Source: Paragyromitra xinjiangensis (lineage: Eukaryota; Ascomycota; Pezizomycetes; Pezizales; Discinaceae). Taken from it: DNA of 64,000 nt. Positions 1-12,229 of this stretch are shown here, piece by piece. The stretch covers positions 806,001-870,000 of the forward strand of contig JBCAMK010000022.1 of the NCBI GenBank assembly GCA_038503065.1. Reading direction: 5' to 3'. Position 1 is the stretch's first letter. The number at the start of each line of letters is the position of its first letter. The translations under genes were made by a program, and so were the position numbers. Under the pieces are notes generated by a model that had not been told where the DNA came from, did not search any database, and worked only from the letters and a program-made list of their open reading frames with translations.

Positions 1-1277
1 GGCAAGTATCTCGGTAGGGAAGATATAGTACAGTTTGGGCTTGATGTTGTCGATGCGTGCCATGCAACCTATGTAGGCAGTAGCACTCGGATTGGGCCCG
101 AATATTTCTCTTGGATCCCTGCAGACACAGCCAATGCAACCTATGAGCCCCAACATGACGGTCAGCGTGAGCAATTGAAGAACTTAGGCTATTGGGTTAC
201 AGACGCTCGATGGATGCTTCGTCCCGAGACTGTGGAATCATACTTCTATGCCTATAGGATCACAGGGAACAAGATATATCAAGATTGGGCATATGATGCG
301 TTCAGGTAAGTTTCATGCTTCTTTATGGGCACACCTCGTTCCCCACGTGCAGAACTCTCGCCCTAACCAAGTGGTTTCAAGAGCGTTCGTCGAGGCTTCA
401 AAATCAGAGTTTGGATATGCTGAAGTCCAAGATGTCACCCAACCCGCCGGGCAGGATAACGTCAACGACAAGGCGGAGAGTTTCTGGGGAGGTGAGCTAT
501 CTAACCTTTCCGTCGAACACTCCATAGTGTCAAACCTGGCCAAAACGCTATTCTGCCCTGCCTCATAGAATCTACACGCTATGATTGATCGCTCTGCTGC
601 ACTCTGCCGTTTTTTTTCCAATTCTTGCATGCACATAGCCGTTTATGCTGATTTTCTTCATCCCCTGGCCCTGGGATTGGATGCCCATGCTTGCAGCTGA
701 GACATTGAAGTAAGCTACCTCACATTTTACCAACTGCCCTCTGCTGCCTGCTTGAAAATTTCCCGCAGCAGGAGTTTATTCAACATGTTTCCTTTTTTTC
801 CCCTTCAGCCGTACAGCTGACAAGGCTGATCCTGATAATCGCGCACATTAGATATCTTTACTTAACGTTTACGAACGAGAATGTTGCGAGTCTCGACGAG
901 TGGGTTTTCAGCACAGGTAAACGCCCTTAATTACCCTCCAATGATCTTATTTCAATCCCTTACACTTCCTTCATCATCTCCTCCCTTTTCTGTTTCCTAT
1001 TATTACTACTTTCTTCCCACCCTGCACAACCAATTTAGCACCACCGTAGAAGATCCCACCCATGTTAAACCCCTCCCCACCTTCACCATACTCACCTAAT
1101 GTCTCGTTTCTCGAAAGTGGGACTATTTTCCCGAAACCCTTCCACTTTCATTTCCCAGTCCGGCGCTTATCTAACCCAGTCACTTCTAATTCCGAGAAGC
1201 GCCCGGTTATTGACTACTATTAATGGCTAACAACAACTCGTAATTTAGAGGCACACCCATTCCAAATAATGCACTGA
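1..1277 (+). CDS. Class I alpha-1,2-mannosidase (GH47), C-terminal part
   Basis: Glycoside hydrolase family 47 enzyme that trims alpha-1,2-mannose from N-glycans in the secretory pathway or outside the cell. The gene enters from the left edge, so its N-terminus is missing. Exons are 1-305, 382-491, 697-709, 852-916 and 1249-1277, encoding 173 residues and a TGA stop. Introns are 76, 205, 142 and 332 nt and all start GT and end AG. Family signatures seen: RWMLRPETVESYFYAYRIT, containing the conserved acidic residue of the RPE motif; DVTQP; the ESFW..AETLKYLYL block; and the STEAHPF segment near the end, whose Thr is the known calcium ligand. Exon 3 is only 13 nt yet encodes part of the invariant AETLK motif. 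The short tail after STEAHPF points to a soluble fungal enzyme rather than an extended ER-retained form. Which subfamily it belongs to cannot be told without the 5' half. Confidence 0.93.
697..709 (+). other. 13-nt microexon of the GH47 gene
   Basis: The exon ctgagacattgaa lies between a ttgcag acceptor and a gtaagc donor. It joins exon 2 (ending phase 1) to exon 4 (starting phase 2) and supplies A-E-T-L and most of the next Lys. These residues are among the most conserved in GH47. Skipping it would shift the frame. Confidence 0.88.
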
Positions 1278-3082
1278 TTTGATATTGCCGACTTAGTAAG
1301 GTGCGAGCAACACGGTTAGGTAGGCAACCCACTGGACCTAGAGAAACTCGTGAAGAATATGTTTTCGAGCCCGATCTCACTTTATACCTAGACTAGGATC
1401 CCGGGACTTGAATAGACTATTATTAACCCATCGAATCAATGGGATTTAGTCACATCTGCCGCATTTATTCAACCTCTGAACGGGGGCCTTCCAAAGTATT
1501 CTTCCTCAGTGGACCTAAATTATGCGTGTTACGCGCACCCCTTTTTGTTTTTGTTTTTTTATTTGGGGGGTTTGCATTTTTTTATCGGACACTATCAAAC
1601 ACAGCTACATGTATCTGTATATTTCATCGAATAGTTTTGATCCTCTTTCTTTTACCCTCAGGCTCTGCGCACTCGAATCCGCACGAAATTCGAAATATAC
1701 TCTAGAGTACTTATTTAGACACTCTTATTTCCTTTATTAGTTTTCTATCTGTTTTCTATGTGTTTGTTTTATGTTGCCCAAAAAATTTTCATTTAGTACC
1801 CCAGTTATTTTAAAACAAAATGCCCAGGAAAGGCGATATAGAATAGATGCAATTCGAATTTCAATAACCTCTTATGTTTGTACCTAGCTTATCTATGAGC
1901 AGCAATCTGAAATCTGCGGAAAGTCGCGCCGAACCATCAAATGAGACACTTGACAGCGCCTTTCTCTCCGACTGTACGCACAACCCTTTGATCTTTCTTT
2001 TTTTTTAGTCTGGCTCCAAGTGTTTCCAACTCGCTTAAGCCATCATGTCCCCGTTGCTATAATGCAGTACATCTAACCCATGCCCTACTACCAGGTGCAG
2101 GGGATCTTCAAAAAAAAAGTCCGTGACATCAGTTCGGAGCCTTCCGAAACATTGATGATCCCTTTTCAACACAAACCCACCAACCACCCTACATTAATGC
2201 TATCCGGCATTTCATTTTTCCGTTCACCCAATCTTGGCAGGCCAGCAAACAATGGCACGACTCAATCAGAACCTTGGTAGATCTGCGCATATCTAATCAT
2301 AGATTATCACTCAGTGCGGGGGAAGACTTGCAACTACATAGATGGATGGATGGATCATACACGCATACTTGCAACTACATAATATGTATTTGTTTTTCGC
2401 AAGGGTGCAGCTATCATCAAGAAGCTCACTGACAACAGTACGAACTTAATCAACCCGGTTGCCAGGGACATCAAAATAGTTATTATTAAATGCGATGCCA
2501 CATTTGGCCTCGCGCTTCTATAGCTGCTGGGCGTGACGATACCTAGAAACATGTAAGTATAAATAACATCCATAATCAGCACCTATCTTCTGCATGGCTA
2601 ATATGAGATTAGTAGCTATCTAGTCCTGAGCATGGGCTCCTCGGAGCACAATCTTGTTGGCGGGAAACCGAGCTACTAAATCCGCCAGGCCGCGCGGAGC
2701 TACAGGGTCCAAAAATATAGATACGAAGAATCGGCCCCGCCTTACATGTGCTGTGGGGAATTTCTCGAAGAACAAATAGCTGCGAAATTCTACTCTACAG
2801 ACAGTTGTGATTGCGACTGCATTCCTTTCCGTCCTACCGAATCATCCACCGATCATCGAAGGTTTTCTTCTGCTGGTTTTGGTGGCTGATAATAATACAT
2901 TTCCCCCACACCTGCTGTAGTGTAGATTAGGTTTTTTCTTTCGCCTTTTTATGACTCACATTCTTCATAACGATACAGGCACCTACAGGCTTCAATTAAG
3001 AGTCCTCCCAAGCACCCCGCATCTGCGCACTCTACGGAGCAGACGGAAATCATAGTCCACCCACCCTCGTAATGATGCGTGC
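1278..3082. other. Intergenic region between convergent GH47 and rhomboid genes
   Basis: No supported coding exon was found on either strand. Both flanking genes end into this interval, so it holds two 3' untranslated regions. A TACATGTA octamer lies at 1606-1613. A short GGAT tandem run is found near 2342-2353. The remaining open frames are short and lack coding-like composition. Confidence 0.5.
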
Positions 3083-4441
3083 TTAGATATTTATACCCTT
3101 TTCGCGCAGCATCTGCTTGAGACGGTGCTGCATAGTAGTCGGCAGTCTTCTGATCCAGAATTGGTACAGTAGGAGTCCAGCGATAACGCCACCTATTTTT
3201 CACCCAATCCAAGATTGGGTCAGTAGATTATTCTCCCATATCAAAGCCCACACCTAAGTCTCTCGACTCCCAGGATACAGAATGGACGGGCTGAGGTGAG
3301 ATGTCGTACCTATATGACCTGAGTGCCCGATGGGGAGCCCGTAGCCCCAAATCATTCCGCCGAGGTCGAATGCCGCAAAAGCCCCGATAGCCGCTCTGAT
3401 CGGGATGGCGATTGGGATGAACATAAGGTTCAAACTCATTGATGGGTGTACGATAGCGCATAAAGTACCTGATTTTACGAAACTCTGATGATTAGAGGAA
3501 TGTATTTTTCGAATATCTTTTTCTTGCCTTTAGCAAGATAGTTTTTGCTACATACCTAACGTCATCAACGAAGTACTACTCCCTAAATGGTAGGAATACG
3601 CCTTATGGTACAGCCTTTTTTCTTCCTCTGTAAAACCCGCCTCAGACCTTTGTTTTACTTCTGCGGGTGGCATTTTCAGAAAAGGGTTTGTTGTTTTTTC
3701 GTAAAGGCCTGCAAACAACTCGGCAATAACTCCACCAGCCAGAAAACATGTGGTTGTAACACCACCCCCATACATCCGAACTAATGAAGGCGCAAAGGCT
3801 TTCAAGGCAGTGTAGCAAAACAAGAGATGCAACACGCCACCATGATTGAATTCTGAAGTCAACAAGGTCCACCACCTGAAAGGTTCACCGGGGGTGTTTC
3901 CAACAAAGTTAGCAGGAATGAAGCTGAAATTTTTCTTCATAACCAGGCCCATTTTCAACCATAAGCCAAGGTCTGGCTTATTGTTGTATATGTAGTAGTC
4001 GTAAGCCTCAGGGGACGGTTTTGCACTGGGATCTAAATTTAGGGCCTTTTGGACTTCATCGGGTGGTACGCTGAACCTAGCGATTTTATCTGCGTGGGAG
4101 AGAAATAGAATTGGGATCGTTATAACTAAGAAGAGCTTTATTAAACCATTGCCAGGCTCCTTGGGTTTTTTTTCGGGCATGGGAATGTGATATTCCGTTT
4201 CCATTTCTGCTTCTGGGGACGGTGGGGGTGAGTGATGTTTAGGACGTGGGGCAAGACGTGGGGCAGGACGCGGGGCGAAACGTGCACCAGCACTCCGTGA
4301 GACATCAGAGAACAATTGACGTTGTGATATCTTCGTTGACGGCTGAAGTTTGGGACGAAATCTGAGATGATGAAGGCATATCCGTGATTGTATGGTGGGG
4401 GTTGCGGCTCTATAGAGAAGACCTGATATTGATCGAGACAT
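3083..4441 (-). CDS. Rhomboid-family intramembrane protease, possibly organellar
   Basis: Exons (minus strand) are 4441-3556, 3468-3310 and 3192-3083, joined by introns of 87 and 117 nt, giving 384 residues. The N-terminus is Arg/Ser-rich (MSRSISGLLYRAATP...) and resembles a mitochondrial targeting signal. A Pro/Arg-rich linker and a hydrophobic segment near LIKLFLVITIPILFL follow. The rhomboid core contains FRWWTLLTSEFNHGG, several membrane segments, the Ser motif G-S-S-T (Ser about 289) and a final helix with GHSGHIGGVIAGLLLYQFW, whose His at about 347 fits the second catalytic residue. The Ser-His spacing of 58 residues suits the fold. The usual GxSG serine motif is GxST here. The frame stays open upstream to an ATG at 4690, adding 83 residues, but I prefer 4441 because a targeting-like sequence begins there. 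Activity and location are inferred. Confidence 0.82.
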
Positions 4442-4713
4442 GGTAAACGACGGGAAAGCCGTTACGCCCAGGAACATAACGAGATATATAACTTGGGAGT
4501 CCAAAGATTTCCCCCAGTGGGACGACTGACGATGAATGGATTGCAAGGAAAACTCGAAAGATGGTATCTGACGTTGATATTCAGGACTGGATGTCGTTGA
4601 TAGTTGCAGATTTCCCACGTGACCTGGCACCAAACTTCCCTTGGCGTTTCGGATGGCGACCACCACTCGTCGTATCACTATAAAATTCAACTCCAGCCAC
4701 TATGAAAACACTA

Positions 4714-4881
4714 CAGTACGGTCACCCTATAGTAATATGGAGTTGGAGCGAGCCTGTATTCTTATAAAGCAGATATTCTTATAGGGAGACGAGTACTGGC
4801 ACGTATAAAATAAGCCCTATCCGGACTAGTTCATATATAGATATTGCTATAATTCTAAATCCTTATAGGGTGTTTTTACTG
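4714..4881. mobile_element. 168-bp TA-flanked MITE-like inverted-repeat element
   Basis: The left end CAGTACGGTCACCCTATAG matches the reverse complement of the right end (CAGTAAAAACACCCTATAAG) apart from a small internal stretch. TA dinucleotides flank both sides, at 4712-4713 and 4882-4883. Together these look like terminal inverted repeats and a TA target duplication, the pattern of Tc1/mariner/pogo-type non-autonomous elements. There is no coding capacity. It sits just upstream of the long open frame of the rhomboid gene. Confidence 0.7.
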
Positions 4882-4883
4882 TA

Positions 4884-7800
4884 GGTCCAATTTCAAACTA
4901 TCCTGAGGCACTACTCATTCGTAATAAGTATAGAGACCACTTTATGGTGAAAATACAATTGGGTTGTGATTTTGTGAAAGCTATTGTCAAAACCTGAGTC
5001 CAAAACCTCTTTGGTATGTACTCCAGCCGGCAGAAACGTCGCTCCCCACCCCCTGTTAGAATTAAATCTTGTGACAAACCTCAGCCCAGGATAAAAGCGG
5101 TGTATGTCACATCCGCTGTGACGATCATCTCACCAGTGCCCGCTTTTGTCATTCCAGGATATTGGCTGATATGACAGTAGTGCCAAGTAATATCCACGAT
5201 GCACCTCCCCCAGGCTTCTTTGTGGGGATAGATGATTTTCGAGAGTCCCCAGATTTTACCGGATAGGGATGGCGCAGCGATGTCCCGTCCAAAGTCTGCC
5301 GAAAAACAGGGACCGAGGTATTTGTTCGAGAAGCTTCACCACGCCATCCTGTGTGCCCTTGACCAAGAAAAGGAAGGTCAACAAACAGAAGATTTGCTTT
5401 TGTTCATTATATGGACCTGACAGCTGCCAAAAGAGCTTGTGTGAATATGTACGGACGTCGGTTGTTGCCCATGTACAGGTAAAGATTGTGAGTACTTTAC
5501 GGCTTGCAACAGCCATCCGACGGTTTCCTAGTAAACGGTTAGATATGTCTTTTTTGTCCTAGTATAACGATCCTTTGGCGATCAATTGCGCAACACGGAA
5601 AAATTAAATGAGGTTATTTGCTTATTTCTTTTACCTGATGCTCCAGCTCAGGGCTAGAACTTGTCGATACCAGAGTCCTTCAATCTTCATGGAGCTGCGG
5701 AGACTCATGACAGACGCCACCAGACCAACTAACCTTATCTAATTTTACCGGGTTTATATCGCGCCTGGGCTCGCTAATAAACGGACAGTGGTGTCCCGTA
5801 GCACCAAGGACAGCATTCGCTTGAATCAACCCGATCTAGACAGACAGATCCTTCATGCATTGCATGCTTCTTGAGTACATCCTTACATCGTAGCGATCGA
5901 GTACAAATTCAGCACAAAGTTGACATATTAGGAGGGGGAACATGAGAAGTACCGGCCGGTTCCGGTTGTTGATCGTGAAGCCCATGGGGACAAGCTGGTG
6001 CAGCAGAGATGAGGCGGGTGTGCACATCACTCTGAAGTCCCTTGAGGTACTCTAGGACATATCATATGTATCTCCACATGCTTTACTGACGCGAGGTACA
6101 GATAAAAACATGTGCGATGCGCTCATCCAATGTCTTCTCTCTGATTCCCCATTGCGCCTACATTATGCCAGGGCTAAAGTATTGGGACTGGACAGGGATT
6201 GCATATCCCCAGGACGTTTGCTCGCTACTCCAACAGCGAGCACCAGACGTGTGTGACAATCCGTCGCGCGTCAGAAGGCGTAATAAAATGGAGACAAAAA
6301 AGCAAAAATGGCATTCATATCTAACATACCTGCAGCACCGGTATGTTCAGTGGAAAAAGCCTTCGGGGAAACGGGGGCCAGTATCGTGGATGGATTCGGT
6401 TTCCCCTCCTCCCTCGATCTCTCATCGCCTTGGGTCTGGCTGGTCCCATGATTCTTTTCGAAATATGCATCCATATTCTTTCTGCACACACTGCATCATA
6501 AACCTACATGTAGCCGTCTCCCATCGGCCACCCCGAATAGTCCCTCTTTTCTCCAGGAGGAGACAAAGGGACCCTTTCTGTCGGAATGGCAATCTAGAAG
6601 TGGATGAAAGAGACCAATATGCAAAGACGGGAGCCACGGTTGGTAAAATACATATATCCTGATTGCACAAGAAAAAGTCTAGGGCTGCAGCAGAGGTTAT
6701 CATACACAAATACCCTCGTCAACGACATGGGTGTTGACTCTGCTCTCTTCGTTACCCGCACCCGCAAGCATGTACCTACATACATCCTGCGTTCCAGACC
6801 CACTACCTACAGGGCTGCTGCGGGGAAAAAAGGGGTGGGAACCCAAAAGATGAGCTGTTATGATCCCGCCCTCGTCATATAACTTTTCTCGTGGTATTTA
6901 CCTTTTCATGCCCCATCTCTCTCAAGCACATGCTTTAGCCTACTTTATCAATATCCTGGCGAACTCCATCGCAAAAAGGATCTTGCGCACCACTTCTAAC
7001 TTCTAGCCCAAACATCACTTGAATCCTTGTCTTTTGCCAATAGCTATGGCAGCCGAGACGAGTGGTGAGGATCAGCAGTCATGTTTCGGGTGACCGGTCT
7101 ATCCCGTCCAGCGGGGAATAGTCGTCCTTTTCGCTGGGATCGCTGCTGAGCCTCGCTCGCAAGAGAACGACAGGCATGGCGCACCCATGGACATGTGGGA
7201 TCGGCGGGGAGGAAGAACATGGGGTTTCAACCTTTCGATTCGCCCTTTGCATCTGGGCTGACCTTATTTGCTTTCTTTTCTTGTTTTATGTACCTGGAGA
7301 CGTCCCATCGAGGTTTTTGGCTTGCACTGTTTGGGCATCGTGCATATGGGGGTTTTATCGATATCATATCTAAACTGCGCGAATTTTTTTCTGATTACCT
7401 ATTTTCTTGCTGGTTTTCTTAACTTTTCCCGCCGCCTTCTTTTCACTCCGGCACCGAATCCCGCCTATATCCTCTGCTAGCTTTATGGCCCTTTTGTATG
7501 TTTCGGCAGTTGGGGTTATTTCGTATCTGGGGGGGTTTGGGAGTTCACAACAAGAGGAAGGGGCGCCATTACGAAATTTCCGGCACCCGAATACATCGGG
7601 TTTACAAGACTTGGACTCCCGAGGTCTGAGTCGAGTACGGCCCAGTGATTGGGATCGGGACTTCTGCATCAAGGATTTCAGACACACTTGAAACTGAACA
7701 TTGGCTGAATCTTGCAGATACAGTGATATAGACATAATCTAGAAATACGTAAATTCCTATTCCCCCGAGACGATTTCTCGTTCCCACGTGTGTGATGAGA

Positions 7801-9300
7801 CTGGGGGTGTAACAAATTCCATCCAGAATCTTCGTATGTTTGTAGAATATCATGATCCGCTAACACCGCGTCTCGTAAATCCTTGCCTTGGGGTTTTGTT
7901 TCTCTTCCATTATCCTGCTTATGGTGGTGGCATTTCAACCCCTGATACTAGATCTGACGGCGGAGAGTATTATGAGGTAATGAGAAAGTGCTGTTCTTTT
8001 TGTGCCCTCTCCCTAAACGCAGCCAGTATCTAGGGCTGCTGCCTAGCCACATCCTCTCCTGTAATAATTTGTTCTCATGACCTTCCACCAACCAACCAAA
8101 AATACAGCACAGCATTTAAGAGTATTCATTCTATAGCCTATAGGCATAACCAATTCTTATACACCTCTGCGGTGAAAATTCCAGGAAAAGTGGCACATCG
8201 TGAAGAAACACAGAACAAAACTTTATTTTTCTCCGTAGCGCCAAACCTCTTCTTGCTAAACTGAGTACCTGGTAATAGGAAAGAGATAAGATCGAGGGAG
8301 AGGAAAGGGAGAGAATAACACCATGCTCCTCAATCCAATGACCTAGTAATAGGGAAAAAAGAAAAAAGTAGAAAGCAGTGATGAGTTCAAGTTCACCAAG
8401 GAATAGAACCGAATAAAAGACATTACTAAAAAGGAAAAAAGATTAGAAAATAAAATCCAACGATAAGAAAAACCTTCTGGTATCACTCTTTCGCCATCCC
8501 GTTCCCATCCCCCACCGCTCAAGATCGAAATGTAAACGCCCAACGAATAAGTCCCCAAAGAAAAAGAAAAAAAGAAAAAAACCAAGTGCCCCTAAATTTC
8601 CCTTGTTACGATGAGTGAAGACATAGGAAAAAAGGATATGAAAAAAAGATCCTCGAAGCTCCAATCCCAGTGAAAAAATCCTGTCCGTCAAATGACACTA
8701 CTCCGAAACCCCTGATGTCAAACCAAGTAGAGATTGCGGCCCAGCCCGATGGGTCTTTTTCTTTTCTTTTTTTGATCCCTTTTTTTTATTTTGTTTCCTA
8801 CCGGAAGGAAAAAAACCGTTCCTCTTCGCCGTTGCCGTCGCCCGTAACACCACCAAAAACTCGTACAGAAATATGATGATCGTCCCTTCCCCGCGCTGCA
8901 CCGCTGCCGCACAGTCAACCTTTCCCTGTCATCATTAATCGTTACACACGTTTCCTGATATGCCTGGCGGACGATAAGCCTGACATGAGCATCAACCCTC
9001 GGAACATTTTCGAGCCCGAAACAAGAACACGCAAAAATATACCAGAAAAAAATGAAAATAAAAATTCAAGTAGAGATCCTCGCACCACAAAACAGACCAA
9101 AACGAAGAGAAAAGAGATACCTGCTACAATAGTCCCTGAAATGATGTTACAAGCCACTAGAATGTCGGCGATGAAAAGGGGTTTAATAAAGGAAAATAAA
9201 TTAATGGGAAAAGCGAGAAAAACGCAAAGAAATAAATTTAAAAATTAGAAGAACCATAAAACTTGTTGCACATGCTGTAATTCAGCGACCGGCCACTAGA
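4884..9300. other. Intergenic region, 4.4 kb, no supported gene
   Basis: Several open frames of 60-181 codons exist (for example 6117-6662 plus, 7370-7735 minus), but none shows a recognisable domain, conserved motif or convincing splice pattern. A TACATGTA octamer occurs at 6505-6512. The stretch at roughly 8200-9300 is A-rich on the plus strand and is probably the 3' untranslated and terminator region of the vib-1-like gene, which ends at 9301. Confidence 0.45.
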
Positions 9301-12229
9301 TCATAGAGCGGAGAGATCCGGGTAGTAGCCACGGGAACTTTCCGAAGGTTCAAACCTTCCGCACTTCGGGAAAAGATTGAACCGCTGTTCTCTGCCAACT
9401 GAAGCGCCGCCCCCTAACCATTGCTGACCGATCGCGCCAAACTCATCCTTAATCGAAGCCTTTCGCATAGAATCGCTAGAAGCCATACTACTAGGAATGT
9501 ATGAGGACACGTCAGAATCGAACTGTTGACAGTTCGTCTCTAGCGGATGCTCGCTCTTCCGATCACCGTTGTAAGAGTGCGTCTCATATCCACTATCGAT
9601 ACTTTGTGGGGGCGGTTGGGTGGCTGACTCGTATAGAGTAGACGGGAAATATTGATAGCCCACAAAGTTATTATCTAGCTGTGAGGCTGATTCTGCGTCC
9701 AGGATAGGATCAATCGGAGGTTCCATGTGCGAGGACGACGCACTTGATACAGAAGGATTGTGAATCGAAGCGGTAGCGGGCGACGAATGTATAGAAGAAA
9801 TCCCGGAGGTGTGCAGTTGCAAACCTGTCATCCCCATAGAAGAACTTGAGCCTCCAAGACTAGGAGCGGAAGTTACGCCGTCCGGGCTCATAAAACCGGA
9901 CCCGCCTGATGTTGGGGAGGGGTGGCTGCCGTTTCCATTCCCAGAGCCCCCTCCTGCACCAGGGCTCGAAGCGCTGGTTCTACGTTCGTCTGCATAGTGC
10001 CCTGGGCTTCTCCCACGCACAACCATGGGGGCGGAAATCCTATATGCAATTTTGACCCAGCCTCCATCGGGCCCAGGGTTCGACGCGTGCCCAGAAGGTC
10101 CTGACGAACCCGAACTACCAACATCTGCATAGAGCTCCACAATCAAGTGGTAGTACTGTTGCGCCGCTCGTCGCTTGCCGTTGTTCGCGGTAGCGGACTT
10201 AAATTGAATTCTGTCAAAAACGGCGATATGCTGCTGTTGCTGAGTCTGCTGGGGGAAATTGTATTCATGATCTATGGAACCTGGCTGAGGGGAGTGTGGC
10301 TGTTGGACTACCGGACTAGAACTAGATGCAGCAAATGCCATGCCTCCCGCAGGTTGAGGGCTAAGTTTTATCCTGTTGGGCTTGTGCTGAGGACCTTTGT
10401 CACGCTTAGGGGTATGTTGGACAAGATCCACAACCTTGCCACCCGGCGCATCGACTACAGCCGAAATGCACATCGCAAAAGCGAGAACATGTTCAGGCGC
10501 TGATCCAGGCGTTCTTCGAAGATACAGCGGGAGCGAGTACGTAGTCGGGAGCAAGCTGTAGGAACATACTACAGAGAAGTAATTTCGGCGATAGCATGTC
10601 CAATCACGATCTGATAAGAAAAACCCCTTGTCCACTCGAGCATGGATCTCTGGGCGAACAAGATGTCCATCGGCGGATGTGAGCTGGTGTAGCAACTGGG
10701 TCTCACCTAGCGGAGGCCCTGATGTGTTATTTGCCCCGAGTCCATTGGAAGTGGGGTCATGTTGACCGGGCAGTGGGGACTGAAGATTTCCTATGGTCGG
10801 GGACACAGTAATTGTAGGAGAATCAAGGGTACGGGATACAGGTGTCAGCGGAGAATGAGGTGACAGAATATCCGCTTGTGACCCTCGCGTTGGAAGATGT
10901 CGAGAGAGATGAGGAGTTGAGGTAGCGTAGTCCGACCGCACCGAGGAGCCCAATGATGGTGAGACAGACTTTGTACCGCCCGAGGATGATCTGTGATGCG
11001 GACCCATTCCAGAAGTGGGGCTTTGGCTGCGAGACATTGGTATAAGCTACCCAAGTAACGAACAAAGCAGTTTAAAGAAGGATGGCATACATTGAGGGTA
11101 TCCGTGGCCGCGAATCTGAAGTCATTGAATATATGGGAAAATTGGAAGAGGAAGCGGACGTGGGATACGAAGTAGGGGAGAAGACGCTTGTGGTGAAGGG
11201 CGAGTAGGCGATGGATGAAGCAGCCGAAGTGGGACTAGATGAGTCGTATCCAGAACTGCTCGTGGTTGAGTATCTGCAGTCAAAAAGAGAGGTTCGTCAG
11301 CTCCCCTCAAGCTGAAAAAATAAATAAACATTGCGAGATTGGGAGACAAGTCGCGTGACGGACACCAACAATACTCGATTGCGCGAAAACTGACGACGGC
11401 ATCATGAAAATAAGGTGAAGTGAATGAATGAGTGAATGGGAAAATCAGGGGACGCACCTTGGGTCCTGCAGGGCCGGAAGAGATGCACCAAACCGATTGT
11501 TACTGGTGGCAGCGGGAATGGGAAGCGACTGAATCGAGGAGTGTGAGATAGGATGGTGCTCGCGTTCCACCGCCGAACTAGATGTGTTGAGAGGTTCGGG
11601 TTTGGGTGACATTTGAACGGGACCAAATCCTGAGGACGCCGGAAAGAAAAGAGAGAAGATCGCTGTTAGCTGGACTGTTTCGATAGATAGAGTACACTGC
11701 GACCGAAGCTGACAATAATAATAACAGTACAGGCAAGAGAATAATGTGATAATAATAATGATAATAATAACGATAATAATAACGCTGCTGCGATATAATA
11801 AACAATATAACAATCGGTGCCTAGATAGATAAAGTAGACGGGCAGGATGGATATGATGGGATGGAGGAACGAATGGATACAATCAATAGGGTACACAGCC
11901 TGGATGAGACTGGACAAGACAAGATGCAAGAGAGAATTACTCCCGCCCCACCACCCACGTGCAGTAGTCGCTAGGCATCACTCTTTCCGCCACGCCTGCA
12001 TCGGAGATAGCGGGGAGAGTAACAGGTAGGATGCCCTAATAAGGGAAAACAAGGCCTAATCGAAACGCGAGACCGGGCTGGGCCTGTTGTAGAGAATTGG
12101 AACAGGAGGGTGAGGAAAAAAATAAAAAAGCGTGATGATGGGAAGATGAAGCATGGGAAGGGGGGGGTGGAATTGTTGCTGCCGCACTGCACTTCTTGGA
12201 GGGGAGGGATAATACTCACTGCTACTCAT
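9301..12229 (-). CDS. vib-1: NDT80/PhoG-type transcription factor, VIB-1/XprG-like
   Basis: p53-like transcription factor of the Ndt80/PhoG family. In filamentous fungi VIB-1/XprG controls extracellular proteases, the response to carbon or nitrogen starvation, and heterokaryon-incompatibility cell death. Proposed exons are 12229-12220, 11629-11458, 11273-11091 and 11026-9301, giving 696 residues, close to family length. Residues 1-230 are Ser/Pro-rich and low in complexity. The DNA-binding domain runs from about 235 to 470, with HLVRPEIHARVDKGFFLSD, then CYRRNYFSVVCSYSL, and closes with VVRGRSPGHY. The C-terminus is again Ser/Gly-rich. The ATG at 11037 is not the true start: a 64-nt intron (11090-11027) removes it and fuses the upstream Ser/Thr-rich exon in frame. 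The first exon is only 10 nt, in front of a 590-nt intron, and is the least certain part. An alternative start is the ATG at 11612. Confidence 0.87.
11630..12219 (-). other. Long first coding intron of the vib-1-like gene, with ATA/ATG triplet tract
   Basis: Read on the minus strand, the intron runs from a GTGAGT donor at 12219 to a ctcag acceptor at 11630, 590 nt in all. Plus-strand positions about 11714-11783 hold a degenerate ATA/ATAATG microsatellite. The length is well above that of most other introns here, which is typical of regulatory 5' introns but not proof of regulation. Confidence 0.6.

Noticed and set aside
4442..4690. 83-residue N-terminal extension of the rhomboid protein
   Set aside because: The frame is open, but a targeting-like sequence begins at the internal Met at 4441; kept only as an alternative start.
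6117..6662. 181-codon plus-strand frame
   Set aside because: No domain, no neighbouring exons, mixed composition; most likely a chance open frame.
7370..7735. 121-codon minus-strand frame with a Lys-rich end
   Set aside because: The basic tail comes from A/T-rich DNA and no conserved motif is visible; it could be a small gene but I cannot support it.
10823..11065. ATG at 11037 as start of the vib-1-like protein
   Set aside because: Phase and splice-site analysis places this ATG inside a 64-nt intron; the upstream exon joins in frame at 11026.
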